Assembly (NCBI GenBank): GCA_964579765.1
Contig: CAZOIK010000227.1
Coordinates: 1 to 20,446, forward strand
Reading direction: 5' to 3'
DNA: 20,446 bases
Source of the DNA: DATNBT01 sp964579765
GTDB taxonomy: Bacteria; Acidobacteriota; Vicinamibacteria; Vicinamibacterales; CAVVIG01
Part shown: positions 7,298 to 14,889 of the stretch, piece by piece
Numbering within the stretch: the stretch's first letter is position 1
Layout: each line of letters opens with the position of its first letter
Translations under genes and position numbers: made by a program
Notes under the pieces: model-generated
The model's input: the letters and a program-made list of their open reading frames with translations, nothing else
Database searches by the model: none
What the model was told of the DNA's origin: nothing

Positions 7298-7453
7298 ATG
7301 CGCTCCTGGCTGCACGTGCCGATCGCTTCCGCGGGCGCCTCCCTGATGGGCGCACTGACGACTGCACGCGGTCTGGACGCGCCATCGACGGTACGCGGGT
7401 CGTCATTCGGCTGCTATCAGTTCGTCGTCCCGGGGGTTCGCGTCCACTTATAA
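7298..7453 (+). CDS. Possible 51-residue leader ORF or remnant of a gene start
   Basis: The reading frame begins MRSWLHVPIASAGASLMGAL and ends at a TAA at 7451-7453. Its first 30 residues resemble the signal peptide of the NTF2-like protein at 18148 (MRSLSHAFLTGAGVLLMLAL), and the upstream promoters correspond too. It is therefore either a short translated leader ahead of the di-heme gene or the surviving 5' end of a gene whose body was lost. After residue 30 nothing is recognisable. No ribosome binding site is seen, which fits the predicted leaderless start. The rest of the stretch up to 7486 shows no other gene; TATAAC at 7449-7454 lacks a convincing -35. Confidence 0.3.
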   Translation: MRSWLHVPIASAGASLMGALTTARGLDAPSTVRGSSFGCYQFVVPGVRVHL

Positions 7454-7486
7454 CGTGACGGGTGCGCTGATGATGCGCAGGACTCT

Positions 7487-9923
7487 ATGAAGCTTCCACA
7501 GCGCGTTGGTGCGGTGGTCCTGGGGATCGTCGTCGCATGGACCGCCGTGCAATCGGCGGGGGCGCAGGCCCCCCCCGGCCGCCCGCGCCGTCCCGTCGCA
7601 GTCGCCGGCGGAGTTCCAGCCAGTACTCAACAAATACTGCATCACGTGCCACAACCAGCGGCTGCTGACCGGGGGGCTGGCGCTCGATACGGCGGATTTG
7701 ACCAAGGTGGCCGACGACGCCCAGCTGTGGGAAAAGGTCGTGCGAAAGTTGGCGGCCGGCGCGATGCCTCCCGCCGGCGTGCCGCGTCCGGACGCGGCGA
7801 CGCATGCGGCGCTGCTGTCGTCGCTCGAAGCGACGCTCGACCGCGCCGCACGGACGGCGCCGAACCCGGGTCCGCCGACGCTCCGTCGTCTGAATCGCTT
7901 CGAATACGCCAACGCCGTTCGCGATCTGCTCGCGCTCGACGTCGATAGCACCGTCCTGCTGCCGCCCGACGACTCGAGCAGCGGTTTCGACAACAACTCG
8001 GACGTTCTCGGCGTCTCGCCGCTGCTGCTCGAGGGCTATCTGTCCGCCGCGCGGAAGATCAGCGCGTTGGCAGTTGGAGATCCGACGATCGGCCCGGGCA
8101 CGGATACGTATCCCAACGTGCCGGATCTGTCCCAGTCGGAACATCTCGAAGGCATGCCGCTCGGGACGCGCGGCGGTTTGCTCGTCCGCCATCGGTTTCC
8201 GCTCGAAGCGGAATACGTCATCAAAATCAAGCTTCTCGAGACGACGAATGGTTCGATCAAGGGCATGGAATTTCCGAACCAGATCGAAATCCTCATCGAC
8301 GGTGCGCGGGTTCATCAAGCTGAGGTCGGCGGCCCTGCCGACCTGGTCGCCCTGTCAGTGAATCCCAACAACCTCCTTGGCGACATCGACAAGCGGTTGA
8401 CGGCCCGGGTCGTCGTCAAGGCTGGCACGCATGTCGTCGCTGCGGTATTCCCGTCCACGAGTGAAGTGGAGGGTGGCGGCCGGTTCCAGGACTTTCTCAG
8501 GTCGAATGTGGACACGACCGACTGGACAGGACTGCCGCATGTGTCGGGCCTGACAATCGTCGGGCCGTATCATGCCGCCGGTTCCGGCGACACGCCGAGC
8601 CGTCGCCGTGTGTTCGTCTGCCACCCGCTCAGTCAGGCGGACGAGGGACCGTGCGCGAAGCGCATTATCTCCACTCTGGCGCGGCGCGCGTATCGCCGTC
8701 CTGCCACTGACGCCGAGCTGGAGCGGCTGATGGCCTTCTACCAGGTCGGCCGGCGCGAACAGAGCTTCGACGGCGGCGTGGAGCGAGCGCTCCGCAGCAT
8801 CCTCGCGAGCCCGAAGTTCGTGTTTCGCCCGGAAGTCGTTCCGGCGAATGTCGCCGACGGCGCGGCTTATCCCGTCGGCGATTTCGATCTCGCGTCGCGC
8901 CTCTCGTTCTTCCTGTGGAGCAGCATCCCGGACGACGAGCTGCTCGACGTGGCGAGCCGAGGGCGGCTCAAGAATCCCGCCGTCCTGCAACAGCAGGTGC
9001 GGCGGATGCTGGCCGACCCGCGCGCCGACACCCTCGTGACCAACTTCGCCGACCAGTGGCTGCAGCTGCGAAACCTGCGCGCGTCGATCCCCGACCAGAA
9101 CGAGTTTCCCGATTTCGACGACAACCTGCGGCAGGCGTTTCGGCAGGAGACGCAGATGCTGGTCGCGAGCGTCATGCACGAAGACCGCAGCGTCGTCGAC
9201 TTGCTGACCGCGGACTATACGTTCGTCAACGAGCGGCTCGCGAAGCACTACGGCATTCCCAATATCTACGGCAGCCACTTCCGCCGCGTGGCGGTCACCG
9301 ACGATGCGCGCAAGGGCCTGTTGGGGAAGGGCGCGATCCTCCTGGTGACCTCGCACCCCGATCGCACGTCCCCAGTGGTCCGCGGCAAATGGATTCTCGA
9401 GAACCTGCTCGGCACGCCGCCCCCGCCGCCGCCGCCCAACGTGCCGCCGCTGGCCGAAGGCAGCGCCGCGAAGACGCGCACGATGCGCGAGCAGATGGAG
9501 GCGCACCGCGCGAATCCCGCGTGCGCGAGCTGCCATAAGCTGCTCGATCCGCTCGGATTCGCGCTGGAGAACTTCGACGCCGTCGGCGCATGGCGGGTGC
9601 GCGACGCCGGCGTCGCCATCGACGCGTCCGGGCAGCTCACGGATGGCACCAGAGTGAACGGCGTCGTGACACTGCGGCAGGCGCTCGTCAGGAATCCCGA
9701 CGTGTTCGTTCGAACCTTTGTCGAGAAGCTCATGACGTATGCCCTCGGCCGCGGCCTCAACTATTACGACGGCCCGGCGGTGCGTGCGGTCGTTCGCGAG
9801 GGCGCGGCGCACGACTACCGTTTTTCGGCGATTGTGCTGGGCATCGTGACCAGCACGCCATTTCAGATGCGGACCAAACAGCTCCGCGAGCATCCGGCCG
9901 TCGTTGCGACTGGCGCGCAGTAA
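7487..9923 (+). CDS. DUF1592-type di-heme (planctomycete-type cytochrome) protein, frameshifted near its N-terminus
   Basis: The ATG at 7487, with AGGA a few bases upstream, opens a good signal peptide (MKLPQRVGAVVLGIVVAWTA ... GAQA). The long body is in another frame. The two join if one C is removed from the eight-C run at 7569-7576, giving about 811 residues. The corrected order is: heme motif CITCH (residues 51-55); DUF1587 (RRLNRFEYANAVRDLLALDV); a beta-rich insert; DUF1595 (about ALARRAYRRPATDAEL-like, near LARRAYRRPA); DUF1592 (DLASRLSFFLWSSIPDDELL); DUF1588 with a proline run and second heme motif CASCH (residues 679-683); and DUF1585 at the end (FVEKLMTYALGRGLNYYD). These proteins are exported, presumably electron-transferring, and of unproven function. 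They are nearly always followed by a DUF1552 protein, as here. The frameshift may be a sequencing error or a real contingency tract. Without correction, the frame would have to start at 7506 and would lose its signal peptide. Confidence 0.9.
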
Positions 9924-9973
9924 CGGGTTCCCGGTTCGAACGCGCCCCGGCGTGAATTGTGAGGAGTACGCTG

Positions 9974-11296
9974 ATGTTCATCACCAAAAAGTCAGTCCCG
10001 CGGCGAACGTTTCTGCGAGGGCTCGGCGTCTCACTGGGATTGCCGTTGCTCGAAGCGATGGTTCCGGCGCTGACGGCGAGCGCGAAAACCGCGGCGAGCC
10101 CCAGGCGGCGGTTCGCCGCTGTCTACGCGCCGCATGGGGCGTATCCAGAGCACTGGACGCCGCCGACCACGGGCGCCAATTTCGAGCTGTCGCAGATCCT
10201 GCAGCCGATCGCGCCGTATCGTGACGCAGCGGTCGTGGTGACCAATCTGGTGCGGCCGGAGGTGCGGGACAACACCAACCATGCGGGCGCTCCGGCATCG
10301 TTTCTCTCTGGAGTGACGCCGAAGCGAACCGATGGGCCCGACTTCAAGGACGGGGTCACGCTCGATCAGATTATCGCGGCACAAATCGGGCAGGACACGA
10401 CCTTCCCGTCGCTCGAAGTGGCGACTGAGGACTTCACGTTCCTGCTCGGGTCGTGTGCGCCTGGGTACAGCTGCGCCTATGCGAACACGCTGAGCTGGCA
10501 ATCGCCCACGTCGCCGCTCCCGATGGAGATCAACCCCCGGGTGATGTTCGAGCGGATGTTCGGCGCGGGGGACACCGCTGACCAGCGGAAGGCCCGCATG
10601 CGGGAAGATCGGAGCGTCCTCGATTTCGTCACCGAGGAACTCACGGATCTGCAGCACGCGATTGGAGCGAGCGATCGCGGGCGGCTGAGCGACTATCTCG
10701 ATCACGTTCGAGAAGTCGAGCGGCGGATCCAACGGGCCGAGCAGCAGGCCAGTTCCGATCTGGTCGTGCCGACCGCTCCGGTCGGCGTGCCCGATTCGCC
10801 TGACGAACACGTCGGGTTGCAGTTCGAACTGCTTTCGCTGGCCTATGAGGCCGACCTCGCTCGCGTCGTCACATTCATGATGGGCCGCGAACTCAGCAAC
10901 CGGACGTTTCCGCAAATCGGCGCCACGCTGCCGCACCACATGCTCTCGCACCACGCGAACAACGCCGAGCGTCTGGCGGCGTACTCGCGGGTGTCCGCGC
11001 ACTATCTCGATCTGTGCAGCAAGTTCGTGGAGCGGCTGCGCGAGACGCGCGACGGCGAGGGTTCGCTCCTCGACCATACGATTCTGCTGTACGGGAGCGG
11101 CATGGGGAACGGCGACGTGCACGCGGCCGATCATCTGCCGCTCGTGGTCGTCGGCGGCGCGGGAATGGTCAAGGGGAACCGGCACCTCGCAGCGCCTGCG
11201 CGAACGCCGAATGCGAATCTTCTGCTCAGCATCGCCAACAAGCTCGGAATCGAGATCGACCGCTTCGGCGTCAGTACGGGGACCATCGACATCTGA
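9974..11296 (+). CDS. DUF1552 family Tat-exported protein
   Basis: The 440-residue protein starts MFITKKSVPRRTFLRGLGVS, a Tat signal (RR at residues 10-11), followed by the DUF1552 body: RRRFAAVYAPHGAYPEHWTP, NHAGAPASFLSGVTP, VTFMMGRELSNRTFPQIG, and near the end LDHTILLYGSGMGNGDVHAA then DHLPLVVVGG. The fold resembles the alkaline phosphatase/sulfatase-like DUF1501 group, but no reaction has been shown for this family. The product should act in the periplasm with the DUF1592 di-heme protein encoded 50 bases upstream, its usual partner. The start at 9974 has GAGGAG seven bases upstream (9961-9966) and was preferred over the GTG at 9959, which would include the ribosome binding site. Its stop overlaps by one base a possible ATG of the next gene. 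Confidence 0.93.
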   Translation: MFITKKSVPRRTFLRGLGVSLGLPLLEAMVPALTASAKTAASPRRRFAAVYAPHGAYPEHWTPPTTGANFELSQILQPIAPYRDAAVVVTNLVRPEVRDNTNHAGAPASFLSGVTPKRTDGPDFKDGVTLDQIIAAQIGQDTTFPSLEVATEDFTFLLGSCAPGYSCAYANTLSWQSPTSPLPMEINPRVMFERMFGAGDTADQRKARMREDRSVLDFVTEELTDLQHAIGASDRGRLSDYLDHVREVERRIQRAEQQASSDLVVPTAPVGVPDSPDEHVGLQFELLSLAYEADLARVVTFMMGRELSNRTFPQIGATLPHHMLSHHANNAERLAAYSRVSAHYLDLCSKFVERLRETRDGEGSLLDHTILLYGSGMGNGDVHAADHLPLVVVGGAGMVKGNRHLAAPARTPNANLLLSIANKLGIEIDRFGVSTGTIDI

Positions 11297-11319
11297 TGGT
11301 CCTCGTGGAGCACATTCGA

Positions 11320-12831
11320 ATGAATGCACGAGGCGTCATCGGCGCATGTCTTGTCACGCTGTGCGCGGCCACCGTCTTTGGTGCCGCCAACAGCGACACG
11401 CGGCTGCTCGAGGCGGTCAAGAGCGGCAGCCGGCCTCTGGTCCAGACGTTACTGCGCGCTCACGTGGCGGTCGATACCCCGGAGGCCGATGGCACCACGG
11501 CGTTGCACTGGGCCGTGCGCGCGAGTGACGTTGAGATCGTGCGCCTGCTGCTCAAGGCTGGCGCCGACGCCAAAGCGGCGAACCGCTACGGCGTGACGCC
11601 GTTGTCGCTCGCCGCCGTCAACGGCGACGGGGCGACAATCGAGCTGCTGCTGAAGGCCGGCGCAGACGTCAACGCTGCGTTGCCCCAGGGCGAGACCGTG
11701 CTCATGACGGCGTCGCGCACGGGCAACGCGGATGCCGTGCGGATCCTGCTGGACCACGGCGCGGACGTCAACGCCCAGGAACACCGGATGGGCGAGACGG
11801 CCCTCATGTGGGCCGCCGCTGAGAACCATCCGGATGCGGTCCGGCTCCTCGCCGACTATGGCGCGGAGCTCGACGCCCGCTCGAGCGTCCTGAAATTTCC
11901 CAAGTACTACTTCAACGCGAGCGCCATGGTGTCGACCCCACTCCCGCGTGGCGGCATGACGGCGCTGCAGATCGCGGCGCGCCAGGGGGCACTGGACGGC
12001 GTGCGCGCGCTCGTCGCGGCCGGCTCCGATGTGAACCTCACCGATCTGGACGGCACAACCGCGCTCGTGCTCGCGATTATCAACCGCCACAACGACGTCG
12101 CCGAGTTGCTGGCGAATCACGGCGCGGATCCCAACATCGCCGACGCGGCGGGCATGGCAGCGCTGTACGCCGCCGTCGATCTGCGCGCGCTGGGACCGCT
12201 GATCAATCGTCCAACGCCACAGGCGACCAGCAGCGTGGATAACGTGGAACTGGTGAAGGTCCTGCTCGAGCACGGCGCGAATCCCAACGCGCGGCTCCGG
12301 CTTCCGACGTTGCAGCGCTTTCACAATGGAGGCGACAAGCAGCTGGGCGACGGCGCGACGCCGCTGATGCGGGCGGCCAAGGCCAAGGATCTGCCGGTCA
12401 TGCTGCTGCTGCTCGACAACGGAGCCGACGTCAACCTCGTGACCCGCGACTACATGACGGCCTTGCTCTTCGCAGCCAGCGGCGGACGAACTCGCAGCAG
12501 CGAAAAGGACGTGATCGCCGCCCTCAAGGTCTGTCTCGATCATGGGGCCGACGTCAATGCGTTCGACATCAACGGCGCCACCGCACTCTCCGAAGCGATC
12601 ACGCAGGGAGACGAGATCGTCAAATTTCTGGCAGCGCATGGCGCCGATCTGCAGATGCGCGATAAACAGGGGCGCACGGCGCTCGACATCGCGAACGGCG
12701 TGTCCAAAGGTTTCAACGATGCCAGAGCCGGGCAGCGCGCGCCCGCCCGCAAAAGCACCGTGACGCTTCTGCAACAGTTGATGGGAAGCGCGGCCGCTAA
12801 CTCGGACGCCAGCGCGGCGCCCGGCCGCTGA
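11320..12831 (+). CDS. Exported ankyrin-repeat protein, copy 1
   Basis: The 503-residue protein has a signal peptide (MNARGVIGACLVTLCAATVF, cleavage near GAANS), followed by about ten to eleven ankyrin repeats. Clear ones are GTTALHWAVRASDVEIVRLL, GVTPLSLAAVNGDGATIELL, GETALMWAAAENHPDAVRLL, GMTALQIAARQGALDGVRAL and GATPLMRAAKAKDLPVMLLL. Longer inserts interrupt repeats four and seven. Ankyrin stacks bind other proteins, so this is probably a periplasmic scaffold or inhibitor for the redox proteins encoded alongside. The start at 11320 has GGAG nine bases upstream and gives the signal peptide directly; the alternative ATG at 11296, overlapping the previous stop, adds eight residues. The C-terminal tail is low-complexity. 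It shares repeat order and the position of an insert with the ankyrin protein at 18905-20350, so the two are probably paralogues. Confidence 0.93.
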   Translation: MNARGVIGACLVTLCAATVFGAANSDTRLLEAVKSGSRPLVQTLLRAHVAVDTPEADGTTALHWAVRASDVEIVRLLLKAGADAKAANRYGVTPLSLAAVNGDGATIELLLKAGADVNAALPQGETVLMTASRTGNADAVRILLDHGADVNAQEHRMGETALMWAAAENHPDAVRLLADYGAELDARSSVLKFPKYYFNASAMVSTPLPRGGMTALQIAARQGALDGVRALVAAGSDVNLTDLDGTTALVLAIINRHNDVAELLANHGADPNIADAAGMAALYAAVDLRALGPLINRPTPQATSSVDNVELVKVLLEHGANPNARLRLPTLQRFHNGGDKQLGDGATPLMRAAKAKDLPVMLLLLDNGADVNLVTRDYMTALLFAASGGRTRSSEKDVIAALKVCLDHGADVNAFDINGATALSEAITQGDEIVKFLAAHGADLQMRDKQGRTALDIANGVSKGFNDARAGQRAPARKSTVTLLQQLMGSAAANSDASAAPGR

Positions 12832-12856
12832 CCCGCTTGCGGTGAGGATGAGATCC

Positions 12857-13651
12857 ATGGCGCGAAGACTTTCGCTGTTTGCCGCCCTGCTCGGCACGTG
12901 TGGCGTCACGTTGACTGGTGTGTTCGCGGCTCAGGCGCCAGCGGCGCCAGAGCCACGGGGTGATGCGCCGGCCGAGAAGATGATCTGGGCGGGCGTGTAC
13001 TCGCAGGCGCAGCTCGAACGGGGGAAGGCGCCCTTCGTGGGGGTCTGCCGCCGGTGCCACGGCGACGATCTTGGCGGAACCCGCCGTGGTCCGGCGCTTC
13101 GCGGCGAGAGTTTCATGGCGGATTGGGAGGGGCAGGACCTCGAGCGGCTGTTCGACAAGATCCGGGACACGATGCCGCCTGACAGCCCGTCCAGTCTTGA
13201 CGACGAGGACTACCTCGGCGCGATGGTCAACATTCTCCAGGCCAATGCCTACCCTGCAGGAGACAAGGACCTCACGATCGATGAAATGGCCGACGTCCAG
13301 ATCCTGAGAAAGCCGGTGCCGGGAGAAGGCCCCAGGCAAGCGCGGAGTTTCTCGATCGTCGACGTGGTCGGATGTCTGACCCGGGGGCCGGGCGATACGT
13401 GGATGTTGACCGAGACGACGGAGCCAGTGCTGACCCGAGGCCGCCCGGCGACCGAAGAGGAGCTGAAGAACGCGGGTACGCGGCCTCTCGGCCGGTCCAC
13501 ATTTCAGCTGGTCAGCGTCGCGCCGTTCAAACCAGAGGCGCACCAAGGGCAGAGGATGGACGCCAAGGGCCTGCTGTATAGAGCGCCCAACAAAGACCGG
13601 TTGAATCTCAGTTCGTTGCAGATGGTCGCCGCCACGTGTGCGGGCTCGTAG
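12857..13651 (+). CDS. Exported mono-heme cytochrome c with extra C-terminal domain
   Basis: The 264-residue protein has a signal peptide (MARRLSLFAALLGTCGVTLT, cleavage near AAQA). A class I cytochrome c domain follows: one heme site, VCRRCHGDD (Cys64, Cys67, His68), and a candidate axial methionine in DTMPPDSP (Met106). After about residue 165 comes a domain that I do not recognise by name, containing FSIVDVVGCLTRGPGDTWML and TTEPVLTRGRPATEEEL. It should be a periplasmic electron carrier, plausibly serving the di-heme DUF1592 protein of the same operon. Start choice: ATG at 12857 has GAGG nine bases upstream; ATG at 12848 would add three residues (MRS). It lies 25 bases after the ankyrin gene and 10 before the propeller gene. 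Confidence 0.9.
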   Translation: MARRLSLFAALLGTCGVTLTGVFAAQAPAAPEPRGDAPAEKMIWAGVYSQAQLERGKAPFVGVCRRCHGDDLGGTRRGPALRGESFMADWEGQDLERLFDKIRDTMPPDSPSSLDDEDYLGAMVNILQANAYPAGDKDLTIDEMADVQILRKPVPGEGPRQARSFSIVDVVGCLTRGPGDTWMLTETTEPVLTRGRPATEEELKNAGTRPLGRSTFQLVSVAPFKPEAHQGQRMDAKGLLYRAPNKDRLNLSSLQMVAATCAGS

Positions 13652-13661
13652 AGGAGTGAAC

Positions 13662-14783
13662 ATGCGCGTGGCCCTGCTCGCTGTGGTTGCGGTCTGTGGA
13701 TTTGGGTTGTTCACAGCGCCGGCCTACCCTCAGGATGTTCCTCGCAATCCATATACGCAGCCATCCACGGCGTATTACGACGTCGAAGCGTGGCCGGCCA
13801 AGTTCGCCACTCCTGGAAACATCACACGGTCGAACTCCGGCATCTTTGCTGAGTCGCCGGATCGGATCTACTTGATCAGCCGCGGCGAGCTGGAGTTGCC
13901 CAAGCCGCTGCCGCCGAATTTCGACGGCACAATCGGCTCGCTACCTCGAGAGGTCACTCGGCAGAAGCCGATGCTTCGCAACTGCATCATCGTTGCGAAT
14001 TCGAAGGGCGAGGTCGTTGAACGGTGGACGCAGTGGGATCACCTCTTCGTGGCGGGTGGCAATGGACCGCACCGCATCAAGATCAGCCCCTACGATCCCG
14101 AGCGGCACGTCTGGGTTGTCGACGATACGGGGCAGCAGGTGTACGAGTTCACGCATGACGGCAGCAAGCTCGTCATGGCGCTCGGAGAGGCGGGCGTCGC
14201 CGGGAATGATGAGAAGCACTTTGGCCGGCCAACCGATATCGCGTGGCTGCCCGATGGCACCTTCTTCGTCAGCGACGGCTACGTCAATTCGCGCATCGTC
14301 AAGTTCGACAAGCACGGCAAGTACCTGATGTCGTGGGGGACCAAGGGCATCGATCCCGGACAGTTCAACATCCCGCACGCGATCGACGTCGATCGCAACC
14401 GGCACGTCTACGTGGCCGACGGACATAACGCCCGCATTCAGGTGTTCGACGAGAACGGGAAGTTGCTCGACCTGTGGCCGAACATCTGGCGGCCATCCGC
14501 CATCATGGTGTCGGCCGATCAGCATCTCTGGATTGCGACTGGGGCGACCGACATGATGCTGAAGTACGACCTGCATGGGAAGCTGCTGGAGGCGTGGGGC
14601 AAGGGCGGAACGACGCCAGGCTCCTTCCACAACATTCACGGATTCAGCGTCGACTCGAGCGGAACGTTCTACGCAGCCGAAGCAGCCGGCGGCCGGACGC
14701 AGAAGTTCAGACCGAAGCCGGGAGCGGATCCGGCAAAACTTGTCGGCGTTCCCCAGCCACTCGCACCGTTGAAGACCCGCTAA
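13662..14783 (+). CDS. Exported NHL-repeat beta-propeller protein, copy 2
   Basis: The 373-residue protein has a signal peptide ending before QDVPRNPYTQ. Propeller blades include HRIKISPYDPERHVWVVDD, FGRPTDIAWLPDGTFFVSDG, FNIPHAIDVDRNRHVYVADG and IHGFSVDSSGTFYAAEAAGG. It aligns with copy 1 (5301-6419, opposite strand) from the signal cleavage site to the last residues, with roughly three quarters identity judged by eye; the ends read VGVPQPLAPLKTR here and VGVQQPLAPLETK in copy 1. The ribosome binding site GAGGAG (13651-13656) overlaps the stop of the cytochrome gene, so translation is likely coupled. Nothing in the sequence reveals a catalytic site. The propeller probably binds a partner or ligand of the redox proteins in the same set. 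Confidence 0.93.
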   Translation: MRVALLAVVAVCGFGLFTAPAYPQDVPRNPYTQPSTAYYDVEAWPAKFATPGNITRSNSGIFAESPDRIYLISRGELELPKPLPPNFDGTIGSLPREVTRQKPMLRNCIIVANSKGEVVERWTQWDHLFVAGGNGPHRIKISPYDPERHVWVVDDTGQQVYEFTHDGSKLVMALGEAGVAGNDEKHFGRPTDIAWLPDGTFFVSDGYVNSRIVKFDKHGKYLMSWGTKGIDPGQFNIPHAIDVDRNRHVYVADGHNARIQVFDENGKLLDLWPNIWRPSAIMVSADQHLWIATGATDMMLKYDLHGKLLEAWGKGGTTPGSFHNIHGFSVDSSGTFYAAEAAGGRTQKFRPKPGADPAKLVGVPQPLAPLKTR

Positions 14784-14889
14784 ACCCTTCGTCGCCAGTT
14801 ACCGTCGCATTCTTCATCTCGACGTTCGCGCCATCGTCGCCGGTTCTATCGGTACTCGAAGACGGCCTGTATCTCTTCGTGGAGGGACA

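Noticed and set aside
9411..9450. Run of proline codons in the DUF1592 gene, considered as a simple-sequence repeat or slippage site
   Set aside because: A proline-rich linker here is normal for the DUF1588 region and the frame stays open through it.
8355..9893. A 512-codon open frame on the minus strand opposite the DUF1592 gene
   Set aside because: Its composition is that of a shadow frame, it has no start signals, and the opposite strand encodes clear DUF and heme motifs.
11449..12909. A 486-codon minus-strand frame opposite the ankyrin gene
   Set aside because: The apparent repeats in its translation are the complement of the ankyrin repeats.
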